A DNA stretch of 64,000 nt. Origin: Chamaecyparis obtusa (Eukaryota > Streptophyta > Pinopsida > Cupressales > Cupressaceae). Shown in pieces: positions 10,003-20,699 of this stretch (within the stretch, counting starts at the first letter, position 1; every line of letters starts with the position of its first letter). The translations under genes and the position numbers were made by a program. Location: NCBI GenBank assembly GCA_027943335.1, contig BSBK01001162.1, positions 1,236,501 to 1,300,500 of the forward strand, written 5' to 3'. The notes beneath the pieces are model-generated. The model saw only the letters and a list, made by a program, of their open reading frames with translations, made no database searches and had not been told where the DNA came from.

Positions 10003-11537
10003 GTGTTTGTTGCCATGAAAGAGGATACCTTAAAAGGAGAAAAGATATTGGTTTCTCACATTGAACACAAAAATGAGTGGGTTATTGACATTGGGTTCTC
10101 ACATCACATGACTAATGATAGAAGAAATTTCATAAAGCTAGAAGAATTTGTTGGTGGTGTGGTTAGGTTTGGTAACAACATACCCGGCTTGTTAAAAGGA
10201 AAAGGTACAATTTTTTCGAATGGAAAAATAAATATTAATGATGTTTACTTTATAGAAATCCTGACACATAATTTATTGAGTGTGGGTTATTTGAATGCCA
10301 AATATTATCACCTAGAATTCAAAGGAGGTGTATGTAGGATACTTGGAAGCTCAGGAGATTTGATTGCTATAGGTAGGAAGACTAAAGGTAATTTGTTCCA
10401 TTTGAACAATACTATTAATAGTTGTTTGGTTGCTAGAGTTGAGGATAGTTGGTTGTGGCATATAATATTTTTTCATGTGAACTTTGATAGTCTTGTCAAA
10501 GTTAGTAAGTTGAGTGCATTTAGGGGATAGCCACAATTATCTAAGCCAGACAATATGATGTGTAAAGAATGTCAATTGGGTAAACTAACTAGTTCTACTT
10601 TCAGTAGCAAGTCTTTTTCATCTAAGAGTATATTGGACTTAGTGCATACTGATCTATGTGTTCCTTTGAGGATAAGAAGCTACCATGGTGATAAGTACTT
10701 TATATTATTTATTGATGATTACTCAAGAATGATGTGCATGAATTTCTTGAAGGATAATTCTAAAACTTTCTACAGGTTCAAAGCTTTTAGAGAACTTGTT
10801 GAGAATAAAATATGAAAAATCTTGAAGTGCTTAAGGTCAGACAATGGATGAGAGTTTACTTCATTAGAGTTTTTTCAATACTACAAGGAGAATGGAGTCA
10901 AAGGTATATGTCTGCACCTAAAACTCCATAGCAGAATGATGTTGTTGAAAGGAGGAACATAACCATAGTGGATGCAACTAGGACAATGATGATTCAAGGT
11001 GATGTACCTAAGTCATATTGGAGAGAATCTATTAGTACTCCATTCCACACAATGAACCGAGTACAAGTGAAGAAAGGAGTTGGTAAGACACCTTATGAAT
11101 TATGGTATGGTCACACACCTAGTGTTAAATGTTTCAAAGTTTTTGGTAGTAGATGTTATATCAAGAGAGATGATTTCACTGGAAAGTTTGATCCTAAGAG
11201 TGATGAAGGTATTTTCTTGGGCTATTCTACTAAAAACAAGACCTATAATTATTTCAATAAAATGAATAACAAGATGGTTGAAAGTGAAAATGTTAAGGTA
11301 GATGAATATCTAGAGAAATATGATGAAACAAGCAAGAAAGAACCAAAAAATGATCATGAACTTGTGTATGTGAAACTACAAGAGAAAGACAATATTGAAC
11401 ATAAAAATAAGGAAGAAGTGGTTCAATTGGTGGAACAAGAAGAAGAAGCACCTAGACTTGAATTGATTATTCCAAGGTATGTGAATTTGAATCACTCTAC
11501 TAATCATATCATAGGCAATAAAGATGTAGGAGTGTAA
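10003..11537 (+). pseudogene. Copia A protease and integrase remnant
   Basis: Domains in order: an aspartic protease where the catalytic motif reads DIGFSHHMTND instead of D-S/T-G (10084-10125); the GAG-pre-integrase H-H-C-C zinc region (about 10450-10580, with CKECQLGK); an integrase core with VHTDL, then LRSDNG and a later VVERRN, giving the D, D and E; and the C-terminal PYELWYGHTPSVKCFKVFG segment. Stops lie after LSAFRG (10528), near 10815, after RSDNG (about 10849) and at the Q of the TPxQN motif (about 10930), and there is a frame shift near 10900. The acidic linker to 11537 precedes reverse transcriptase. Confidence 0.85.
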
Positions 11538-11559
11538 ACAAGAAGGAAGATCAAAGAAT

Positions 11560-12065
11560 GTACACGTTTGATTTCAAAGTTTGAGCCTAAAATATGAAGG
11601 AAACCTTGAAGAGTGAAGATTTAAAAAAAAAATTGAAGAATAAATTGATCACATCGAGAAGAATGACACATGGACACTTGTTCCTAGACCAGCAGACAAG
11701 AATGTGATTGGTAAAAAGTGGATTTTTAGGAGAAAACTAAATGAAGATGGAGAAGTGGTTTGCAATAAGGTAAGACTTATGTGTAAGGGCTATACACAAG
11801 AGGAAGGACTAGACTATGGAGAGACATTTGCTCCTATGGAAAGACTTGAAGGGGTAATAACTTTAATTTCTTATGTTATCTATAAGAAGTTTAAAGTTTT
11901 TCAAATGGATGTCAAGTTTTATTTTCTAAATGGGATTCTTGAAGAAGAGGTTTACATAGAGAAACCATATGGGTTTTCATTGACAAAGAACAAGGACATG
12001 GTGCGCAAGATGCAAAAGGCACTGTATGGACTGAAACACACACCTAGAGAATGGTATGAAATATT
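11560..12065 (+). pseudogene. Copia A reverse transcriptase, N-terminal part
   Basis: Reads VIGKKWIFRRKLNEDGEVV, then YTQEEGLDYGETFAPM, FQMDVKFYFLNGILEEEVY and KALYGLKHTPREWYE, which are the fingers and palm-start of copia reverse transcriptase. The catalytic DV(K) aspartate is present. The frame stops being copia at 12065, exactly where element B begins. The next codons of A are found at 19060-19099, and the FVDD box only at 62521 onwards. The 11540-11700 portion is badly shifted. Confidence 0.9.
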
Positions 12066-13254
12066 TTTTAGAAAGTAAAGTCCACCAAGATAACTAAGAG
12101 GGGGGTGAATCAGTTATCAAATAAATACAAATTTTATCCCCTTTAACATATTTCAACCATGTAAGAAATGTAATTAAAAACCATAGAAATATATACATAC
12201 ACAATGACACAATAACACAAGATATGTTGACTAGGGAACCTCTTGATCAAAGAGTAAACCCCAGTGGGAATGATGCCCACAAAAGATGCACTAATATGAA
12301 AGTTCCTTGTGAGAGGATGGACTTTTTTAGGAGTCTTATTAAATATATTCATTACATATCAATCCCTATTAGGAGACTTTGAATCCCTGCTAAAAGATTC
12401 TAACCCTGTTAGGAGTTATGGAAGATAAAAGGACCCACTATCCAAATAGCTTCAAGGGAAAGATCACTAAAAAAACTATCCAACTGATCTCTGTATTACT
12501 CAATAGAATAATACCAAAAGATTACCGATCTCAAAAACTTATCACTTCTCCTCTAACTGTGCCAAACCACACCAACTGCTTCATCAAATCTCAATACCAG
12601 ATCTCTATACTTCACATATCCTCTTATAACAAGTATTGCACAATTTTGTAATTCACTTTCACACAATCTTACATTACAATAAGGAAATTAATCCTTCCTT
12701 TATACCACACTCAAATAATTACAAATGAGTCAGCATACAAATTACAAAATAAAATCTTCCACATGTTACACAAAATTCCATAATTACATGAAATTATCGG
12801 CTTCCAATTAAGATAACTCTTCACTCGTGTGACCTCTGACCTTGCTATCATGTCCACCTCACAATCATCATGTCTTCATCATCTGTAAAACTTCATATGG
12901 TTAGATTCTATCCCGATTAGGATATATCATCCAATTTCCACAAACCGCTACTCAGGAACATTGCCTGAATATTGCTTCCATTGAAATACACATAACTGTC
13001 ATGAATAAATGAATTTCCATATGTGTTATTAACCATGATCATATAAAAAATCATAAATTAAGTCCTCAATTCCACATAGCTTGATCTTCAATATCCCATG
13101 TGCACTAATGCAAACATTATTTATTTTTCTGCTAATCTTCAATAGATCACTGTGTTGACATCAATGACAATCATAGTCATGAATGCAAAAAAAATTGCTA
13201 TAGAATGACTACAAATATTCCCCCATAGGATATATTCAACATTCATTCCTAACA
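12066..13254 (-). repeat. 3' LTR of copia B
   Basis: On the minus strand it begins TGTTAGGAATGAATG (ending at 13254) right after the polypurine tract. It runs to 12066, where the expected terminal CA has changed (plus-strand TT instead of TG). It matches 17845-19054 over its length with scattered substitutions and small indels. Contains the phrase CTCCTAATAGGG on the minus strand, shared with copia A's LTR. Confidence 0.9.
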
Positions 13255-13266
13255 ATCTCCCCCATT
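13255..13266 (-). other. Polypurine tract of copia B
   Basis: Minus strand reads AATGGGGGAGAT directly before the LTR start TGTTAGG, the usual plus-strand priming site of plant copia elements. Confidence 0.85.
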
Positions 13267-13686
13267 GGCATTGATGGAAACATAGATGAAAAAACATCCA
13301 AGTTCCATGAATACCAACACTACAACACTGCTGCTTTGAAATGATTTCCAAGTCCTCTTCATCAATCAAATCTTGCTTCATTTTCCTGTTCATGCTTCAA
13401 ATATTTTTAGTTTTCCATTTTATATTGCTTGTAACCTTATCCCTCAAGTTCTCTTTAACTAGATGGTTTTTCATGTATTCTTCTCCCCCATTGACATCAA
13501 TGACAAATGTTACATCACTATGTCAACAAAAACTTCAATGTCAAAAGACACTTTTCAGAAAATACATTCACTAGAGTCCTCATGACTCAGCTCAAAAACA
13601 CATACTCCCCCATAAAGGAAGTACCAACTTCCAGTCCAGAAGAAAGATAAGGCTCATATACCACAGGACTGATGCAACAATCTGTA
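13267..13686 (-). other. Copia B 3' untranslated region
   Basis: Between the RNase H stop and the polypurine tract. Contains CATTGATGTCAATGG-type text seen in related copia tails, and no domain-bearing reading frame. Confidence 0.6.
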
Positions 13687-14480
13687 TCACTTCTCAAAAG
13701 TAGGATGGGGCATAACCCCAAGCATACCTCTCAGATACTCAAATGTATCCTCAGGCAAAGGCTTTATAAATATATCTACAATCTACTCTTTTGTGCTTAT
13801 ATACTCTAGTCTAACTTCTTTCTCTGCAACTTTCTCTCTCACTACATGATACTTTATTTCTATATGCTTTGTCTTAGAATGTAGTACAAGATTCTTAGAC
13901 ATACTAACTGTACTAGTGTTATCACAGTGTATAACAATAGGCTCATCAAATTTTATTCCAATATCCTTCAACATTTGTTTCATCCAAATTATCTGATTAT
14001 AATTGTTTGTTGCTGCTACATACTCTGCTTCTACTATGCTCTATGAAAAATAGTTCTTCTTCTTTCTTAGCCAATAAACCAATCTTCCTCCAAGAAAAAA
14101 TGCACCACCACTTGTACTCTTTTTGTCATCAACACTACCTCCCTGATCTACATATGTATATGCACATAGGGTAAAGTCATCATATTTTTCATACCATAAT
14201 CCATATTCAATTATGCCTCTTAAGTACCTCAGTATCCTTTTTATTTCTGCATAATGTGATTATTTGGGATCAGCTTGAAATCTTGCAACAATTCCAACCT
14301 CATGTGATATGCATGGTCTTGTATGAGTTAAATATTGTAATCCTCTAATCATAGATCTATACTTCTTCTGTTCAACTACAGGAGTCTCATCTGTGCTAGA
14401 TAACTTGTGTCTATTTACCATAGGTGTTCCAACTGGCTTATAGTTCTCCATTCCAAATCTCTTCAATAAGTCATTCAAGT
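13687..14480 (-). pseudogene. Copia B reverse transcriptase C-terminus and RNase H
   Basis: Minus strand. It begins with the connection region (LLKRFGMENYKPVGTPMV, 14420-14478) and the YRSMIRGLQYLTHTRP box. It then runs into copia RNase H with VEAEYVAATNN, HCDNTSTVSMSKN, HSKTKHIEIKYH and a final FIKPLPEDTFEYL. The reading ends at a stop at 13687-13689. The conserved D (HCDN) and E (VEAEY) are visible. Several in-frame stops and a shift break it, so no active enzyme is expected. Confidence 0.88.
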
Positions 14481-14514
14481 ACTTTGTTTGACATAAGAAG
14501 ATACCATCACTGTT

Positions 14515-15230
14515 TTATGTTAACTGCAATCCTAAAAAATATTTCATCTCACCAATCATACTCATTTCACATTCAGTCTTCATTTCATCTGCAAATTTAT
14601 CACTAGCTTCGTCTTCTCCTCCAAAGATAATATCATTAACAAAAATAACTACAACCAACAAACCATTTTCAATTTCTTTTGTGTACAAGTTGTTGTCTCC
14701 TGTGCCTTTAGTAAATCCTAATTTTATCAAATACTTATCCAGTCTTGCATACAAGGTTCTGGGTGCTTGTTTAAGTCCATATAAAGCTTTCTTCAGTTTA
14801 CATACCATATCTCCTTCATGAGTCAAGGGAAAACCTTCAGGATTCTCAATGTAAACTTCTTCTTCTAACTCTCCATTTAGAAATTTTGACTTCACATCCA
14901 TCTAATACACTTTAAATTTCTTATAGGCTGCATAAGCCAAAAACATTCTTACTACTTCAATTCTTACTACAAGTGCAAAAGTTTCTTCATAGTCAATTCC
15001 TTCTTGCTGTGAGTATCCTTTACATACCAATCTTTCTTTATTCTTTACAACTTCTCCTTGTTCATTCATCTTGTTCCTGAATACCTATTTAGTTCCTATA
15101 ACATTCTTATCTTTAGGTCTAGGGACCAATTCCCAAGTCTTGTTCTTCCTTCATAGCTTTAATCCAATGTTCATCTTCACAGGCTTCACTAGTAGATTTA
15201 GGTTCAATTTGATAAATTAAACATAATTGT
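14515..15230 (-). pseudogene. Copia B reverse transcriptase core
   Basis: Minus strand. The upstream part (14902-15160) reads WELVPRPKDKNVIGTK and YSQQEGIDYEETFA, with stops and a changed APVVR box. The open part (14515-14901) carries [37 protein letters not shown] and [11 protein letters not shown]. The last is the catalytic YVDD box with V-N in place of V-D, so one of the two catalytic aspartates of the box is lost. Same architecture as copia A but clearly a different family copy. Confidence 0.88.
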
Positions 15231-15244
15231 TCTTGTACCTTATT

Positions 15245-15475
15245 TCATGTTAGAACTCCTATGTCTATACTTCTAATAATATGCTCAATGGGATGATTTC
15301 TTGATAGGTTCCTATTAGGTGTCATTGTCTCAGCTCTTGCTTCAGCTGTAGGTTCTTCTATGATTTCCTCAATGTAGCCTTCATTCTGCAAATCACTGTC
15401 AGTTTCATAGAATAATTCAACATTCTCTAGATTAGTTCTAGGATGAGTTCCTTCATCTAATTCATAATCAAACAT
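15245..15475 (-). pseudogene. Copia B integrase-RT linker
   Basis: Minus-strand acidic stretch (MFDYELDEGTHPRTNLENVE and on), rich in Glu and Thr. It matches the variable spacer between the integrase C-terminus and reverse transcriptase of copia polyproteins. Separated from the integrase frame by a single stop at about 15482. Confidence 0.7.
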
Positions 15476-15481
15476 TCTTTC

Positions 15482-16858
15482 CTAAATTTTGAACTTTTCA
15501 TCAACTTTAACATTTGCGATCTCAAAAATAGTTTTAGTTCTCTTATTATACAATCTATAAGCTTTCCTCTTCAATGAATAACCAATAAATATACCTTCAT
15601 CACTTCTAGGATCAAACTTTCCAATGTCATCATCTCTCTTAATATAACATTTACTTCCAAAATTTTTGAAATACTTAACTGATGGTGCATGTCCAAACCA
15701 TAGTTCATAAGGTGTCTTGTCTGTGTCTGCTCTAATCTGTACTTTGTTCATTGCATATATTGTTGTGTTCACTACTTCTCTCCATAATATCTTCGCCAAA
15801 TCATTTTCAAATAACATGGCTCTTGCTGCTTCAGTTATTGACCTATTTCTTCTTTTTGCAATACCATTTTGTTTAGGTGTTCTAGGCACTGAAAACTGTC
15901 TCTTAATACCATTCACTTCACAAAAGGTGTTAAATTCTTTTGAAGTAAATCCTCCACCTCTATCTGATCTCAAACATTTAATCTTCATTCCAGATTCATT
16001 CTCAACTTTGTTCTTAATTACTCTAAACTTATCAAATACTTTAGATTTTTCTTTAAGAAATGTAATCCACATCATTCTTGTAAAATCATCAACAAGAATC
16101 ATAAAATACCTTTCTCCATAGACTCCTCTAGTCCTTGTGGGACCGCTCAAATCTGTATGAACAATTTCCAACCTCTCTACTGTTGTAAACTTCTTGCTGG
16201 GAAATGATCTTCTCTTCTGCTTAGCCATCACACATTCGTTGCAAATCATGTTAGTAGGTTTCATAATCTTAGGAAAATCTCTTACTACAAGTGTAGTACT
16301 TACTTTCACAATATTATTAAAGTTTATATGACAAAATATTTGATGCCATAACCAACTCTCATCAATCTTAGTAATCAAGCATGCCATCTTAGTAGGATTC
16401 AACTGAAATACATTACCTTTGGTTCTTGATCCAATACCAATCAAATTACCATCCTTGTCTTTGATTACACAAGTTTTCTCAGTAAACCAAACTTGATATC
16501 CCTTATCAACTAGTTGTCCAACACTCAAAAGATTATGTTTCAATCCATTCGCAAAGTAAACATCATCTCTATTAGTCTTTCCATCAAGAGTAATAGATCC
16601 TATACCTTTTATCAAACAAGGTGCATTGTTTCCAACTCTAACAATTCCTCCATCATAATTGTTAAACTTTATGAATTTCTTCATGTCTCTAGTCATACGA
16701 TGTGAACAACCACTATCTATAATCCAATCAAATTTCTTTTCTACTTGAGAAAATAAATCTTTTTCTTCCTTAACTTCTGTTTCATGATTTTCCTCTTTTA
16801 TTGCTACAAATCCTATATCATCATTCTCATTGTCACTTTCACTTAGATATTTCTCCAT
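15482..16858 (-). pseudogene. Copia B protease and integrase (458 codons open)
   Basis: Longest open frame in the window. Residues 48-50 give the protease D-S-G triad in WIIDSGCSHRM. Then come the GAG-pre-integrase zinc region with WLWHQIFCHIN and CNECVMAKQ, and the integrase core with VHTDLSGP and LRSDRGGG. The catalytic Glu region reads PKQNGIAKRRN where family members have N-G-x-x-E-R: the glutamate is lysine here. The end is PYELWFGHAPSVKYFKNFG. The domain is therefore largely open but missing a key catalytic residue, and gag upstream is broken. Confidence 0.93.
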
Positions 16859-17842
16859 ACTAGCTTCAAATTCTTCATCATTAGCATAATAAAATTTTTA
16901 AGATCTTCTAGGTTTAAAGTTCTTTCTATACTTCTTTAGTCTCTTAGGACATTTAGATGCAAAATGACCATATTCTTGACAAGTCCAACATTTAAAAAAT
17001 TTCTTATCGTTTGGTTCTCTTTTCACAAGAAAGACAATTTATTCTTTAATCTTCCTGTCTTCTTCATTCCTAGATCTACTGCTACTAGCATAATATCCAC
17101 TCACACTCATGTTTCTTGACAAAGTAGGGTGAATACTAAGTGCATTGAATGCTATCTCCATTCTAGGTAGATCACTTGATTGTCTCAAGTTTATCTTTGC
17201 TACTTCTAATCTTCTAAGAAGAGTTTCTCTGGTGAAATTCTCAGTACAAGGTACAACTTTCTCAATCATCTATGTTGTCTTCTTAAATGCAGGAGTCAAT
17301 GTCCTCAAAATTTTCCATATCACTTCATTCTCCATCTTGATTCCTTCATAGGATTTTATACCTGCAACAACTTATGGCATTCTACCAATATAGCTTCTAA
17401 CAAATTCATCTTCCATCATTTTTATATCTTCAAATACACATATCCAATTATGTAATCTAACTTTCTTTGCATGATCATCACCTTCAAAAGTAGATTATAA
17501 AGCTAACCAAATTTCATGATATGTTTTTAGATATTTTACCTGACTGTACTCATTTTTTAGAAGGGCTGGCAAAAGTGCTTCTTTGGCAAGTATGTTACAC
17601 ATGAATAGATCTCTCTCCTCATTAGTACATTCTTCAATTTTGTCTTCATCAATGATAGTCTTCTTGTTCTTTGTGATTAACCAATATCCTGGTCCTAAAA
17701 AGAGTAATTGTGTCTTCATATTTTCTTTCCAACTATCAAAGTTCACTCCATCAAACTTAGGGATTTCTTTCCTGAAATGACTTTCCATGGATCTCCTCAA
17801 GTTGTTAAACTTTTCTTTCAAGGACTTGCTGCTCTGATACAA
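16859..17842 (-). pseudogene. Copia B gag remnant
   Basis: Minus strand. Starts near 17842 and reads IPKFDGVNFDSWKENMKTQL, a typical copia gag start. The UBN2-like region follows (ICVFEDIKMMEDEFVRSYIGRM). Later comes an intact CCHC zinc knuckle CWTCQEYGHFASKCP (about 16950-17000) followed by a Lys/Arg-rich tail. Stops near 17495, 17375, 17270 and 17039 break it. It is in line with the protease frame downstream. Confidence 0.87.
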
Positions 17843-17844
17843 AT
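17833..17844 (-). other. Primer-binding site of copia B
   Basis: Minus strand TTTGTATCAGAGC, close to the initiator-Met tRNA complement (TGGTATCAGAGC). It abuts the inner LTR end ACA at 17845. Confidence 0.75.
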
Positions 17845-19054
17845 TGTTAAAAAGTAAGGTCCACCAAGATAACTAAGAGGGCGGGGGGGGGGGGGGGGGG
17901 GGGGGGGGGAGGGGGGGCGGTGAATTAGTTATCAGATAAATACAAATTTTATCCCTTTTAATAGAGTTCAACCATGTAATCAATGTAATTAACAACCATA
18001 GAAAGATATACATACACAATGACACAATAACACAAGATATGTTGACTATGGAACCTCTTGATCAAAAAGTAAACCCTAGTGGGAATGATGCCCACAAAAG
18101 ATGCACTAATATGAAATTTCCTTGTGACAGACTTTGTTAGGAGTCTTATGAAATACATTCAGTACATATTAATCCTTGTTAGGAGACTTTGAATCCTTGC
18201 TAAAAGATTCTAACCCTATTAGGAGTTATGGAAGACAGAAGGACCCACTATCCAAACAACTGCAAGGGAAAGATCACTGAACACACTATCCAACTAATCT
18301 CTATATTAATCAATAGAGTAATACAAAATATTACTAATCTCAACAACTTATCACTTCTCCTTTGACTGTGCCAAACTACACCAACTGCTTCATCAGATCT
18401 CAATACCAAATCTCTATACTTCACATATCCTCTTACAACAAGTATTGCACAATTCTGTAATTCACTTTCACACAATCTTACATTACAATAAAGAAATAAA
18501 TTCTTCCTTTATACCACACTCAGATAATTACAAATGAGTCGGAATACAAATTACAAAATAAAATATTCCACACATTACACAAAATTCCACAATTACATAA
18601 AATTGTCGGCTTCTAATTAAGATAACTCTTCACTTATGTGACCTCTATCATGTCCATGTCACAATCATCATGTCTTCATCATCTGTACAATTTTGCATGC
18701 TTAGATTCTATCCTGATTAGGATATATCATCTAATTTCCACAAATCGCTACTTAGGAACACTGCCTGAATACTACTTCCACTGAAATACACATAAATGTC
18801 ATGAATAAATGAATTTTTGTATGCACTCTTAACCATGATCATATGAAACATCATAAATTAGGTCCTCAACTCCGCATAGTTTGATCTTCAATATCCCACA
18901 TGTGCTAATGCAAATGTTGTTTGCTTTTTTGCTAATCTTTAGTAGATCACTGTGTTGACATCAATGACAATCATAGTCATGAATGCAACAAAAACTGCTA
19001 TAGAATGACTACAAATACCCCCTCATAGAATATATTCAACATTCATTCCTAACA
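17845..19054 (-). repeat. 5' LTR of copia B with a 27-G run
   Basis: Matches 12066-13254. Begins TGTTAA on the plus strand (minus-strand LTR end TTAACA) and ends CCTAACA at 19054 (minus-strand start TGTTAGG). At 17883-17909 it carries 27 consecutive G, then A and seven more G, where the other LTR has only six. The minus-strand context is the C-rich stretch near the 3' end of many plant copia LTRs. Confidence 0.92.
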
Positions 19055-19059
19055 ATATT

Positions 19060-19099
19060 ACACTCTTATCTCATTAAGATTGATTTCATAAGAATACGT
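19060..19099 (+). pseudogene. 40-bp scrap of copia A reverse transcriptase between two insertions
   Basis: After removing element B and one copy of its ATATT target duplication, the codons following REWYE read ILHSYLIKIDFIRI. This fits the R-x-D-S-Y-L-I-K-L-G-F region that follows R-x-W-Y in copia reverse transcriptase. The continuation (HEDKNVYLKV) is at 62521, after CACTA-1. This short piece links the two insertions to one host element. Confidence 0.85.
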
Positions 19100-19260
19100 C
19101 ACTATAACATTTGCGGTCAAATTTCGACGCTAATTTTTGACGCCACTACAATTTGTGTTTGTTTTTGTAAGTGTCCCAGATGGTGTCATAATAGTGATGA
19201 TGACATCATAATTGTGACACCCATTTGGTTATAAAAAAGAAAAAGAAAGTGTCATTTGTA
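19100..19260 (+). repeat. CACTA-1 left terminus and subterminal motifs
   Basis: Terminal CACTA followed by GGTCAAATTTCGACG, GACGCCACTACAATTTGTG and two facing copies of GGTGTCATAAT / ATTGTGACACC. The same text opens CACTA-2 at 32503. Such facing subterminal motifs are where CACTA elements bind their own proteins in known families. Binding here is inference. Confidence 0.8.
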
Positions 19261-19291
19261 ATTTCTGTGAATTTGAACAGCTGCTGCGAAG

Positions 19292-19387
19292 ATGACACTG
19301 CACTTTTGCATGGCGCGAAGAGGGCATTCAAGTTTGGTGTGCGTGAAGAGGCCAACACCGTGTGGGAAGAGGGCACTGGCACTTGAG
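19292..19387 (+). CDS. Candidate first coding exon of the CACTA transcript, copy 1
   Basis: Reading from ATG ACA CTG CAC TTT there are 32 open codons (Arg/Lys-rich) ending at GAG, directly followed by GTAGG, a splice-donor-like site. The same 32 codons are open, same length and same donor, at 28858-28953 and 32713-32808. A shorter reverse copy (about 40260-40310, minus) is also open as far as it goes. The upstream leader (AAAGAAAGTGTCATTTGTAA) is conserved as well. No family recognised. It may instead be a conserved untranslated leader. Confidence 0.4.
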
Positions 19388-19439
19388 GTAGGAATTCAAT
19401 CTTTGTCTTCTGTTTAACTCAATTTCATTTTGATGGCAT

Positions 19440-20215
19440 TTGTTGATTTAATGGCACAATATGAATGTTAATAGTGGCATTGTTTACATCTTAGCATTTG
19501 GAATGCTCGATGACCCGTGATATTTGAGAGCTAGGGCATCATTGCTATTACCTTCAAGGCATTGTGTGAAGTGTTTGATCTCTCTTTATTTGTTTTGTTG
19601 TTGATATTCACTATGTGGTACTCCCTGTTTATGATCATTTCATGAGAAAATGTCTTGGTGGCTTGCGGGTTGCAAGCTAGGGCATCATACATTGTTTATA
19701 AGCTCACTATTTAATATTGGCATTATTTATATCTTTTCATTTGGAATGCTTGATGACCCATGAGCTTTGAGAGCTAGGGCATCATTGCTATTACCTTCAA
19801 GGCATTGTGTGAAGTGTTTGATCTCTCTTTATTTATTTTGCTGTTGATATTCACTATGTGGTACTCCCCGTTTATGATCATTTCATGAGGAATTGTCTTG
19901 ATGGCTCGTGGGATGTAAGCTAGGGCATCATACATTATCCATGAGCTCACAATTTAATACTGACATTGTTTACATCTTTTCATTTAGAATGCTTGATGAC
20001 CTGCAAGCTTTGAGAGCTAGGGCATCATTTCTATTACCTTCAAGGCATTGTGTGAAGTGTTTGATCTCCCTTTATTTGTTTTGTTATTGATATTCACTAT
20101 GTGGTCCTCCCCATTTATGATCATTTCATGAGGAAATGTCTTGATGGCTCATGGGCTGCAAGCTAGGGCATCATACATTATTCATGAGATCACTGTTTAA
20201 TACTGGCATTGTTCA
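19440..20215 (+). repeat. 243-bp tandem array I (about 3 units)
   Basis: The landmark TGAC in GAATGCTTGATGACCC recurs at 19511, 19754 and 19997, a period of 243. Each unit has GAGAGCTAGGGCATCATT, then TTCAAGGCATTGTGTGAAG, TATTCACTATGTGGTACTCC, TTTATGATCATTTCATGAGG and a second CAAGCTAGGGCATCATACAT. Non-coding. It is the signature repeat of both CACTA elements. Confidence 0.93.
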
Positions 20216-20439
20216 TGAGCTCACTAATTAATATCTGGCATCATGCAAACATATATTAATACACTTACTATTTTGAATTTGACCTCAGGCATCATGTAAT
20301 GTTATTACTATTATTGCATGCTTGTTGCTGTTGTGCACCATATATTGTTTTATACACTATTTATTTCATTGAGAACGTGAGCTTGACATTTGTAATGTAT
20401 TTTCTGTTATTGGATCAATGCTACCATGTTGTTGAGTCT

Positions 20440-20690
20440 GTGTATGGCTTGACTATGCACATGCATAATTGTAGATGAGGATTAGTAATAGGGTGCCAGA
20501 CATTGCTTAGATCCTTTGGATCTAACCCCATCTTTTCCTTCCTTGCAGGTTTTGGATCGTACAAGAGCATACTAGATTGAACCCCGGGTCAACACTTCAT
20601 TACTTTAGGCAATGTCTAGTACCTTCATTATTTATGTTCATCCACTTATGTATGTTTGCATTCATTCATATTTTTCTAAAAGTTGGCTAT
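20440..20690 (+). repeat. Module P, copy 1 (splice-acceptor-like)
   Basis: Begins near TGTATGGCTTGACTATGCAC and continues through CATGCATAATTGTAGATGAG, GGATCTAACCCCATC, TTTTCCTTCCTTGCAG and TTTTGGATCGTACAAG. The pyrimidine-rich TTTTCCTTCCTTGCAG looks like a 3' splice site. Six more copies occur: about 22740, 25960, 26930, 33850, 36900 and 40870. Confidence 0.8.
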
Positions 20691-20699
20691 TAGTGACCA

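Larger units (their letters stand above)
12066..19054 (-). mobile_element. Ty1/copia element B, complete but decayed, minus strand
   Basis: A 6,989-bp element bounded by two LTRs (12066-13254 and 17845-19054) and flanked by the 5-bp target duplication ATATT at 12061-12065 and 19055-19059. Read on the minus strand it has LTR, primer-binding site (17833-17844), gag, protease, integrase, reverse transcriptase, RNase H, polypurine tract (13255-13266) and LTR: the copia order. It sits inside the reverse transcriptase of copia A. The two LTRs differ at many sites and by a long G run, so it is not a recent insertion. Confidence 0.93.

Noticed and set aside
15717..16121. 134-codon plus-strand frame
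   Set aside because: Antisense shadow of the copia B integrase.
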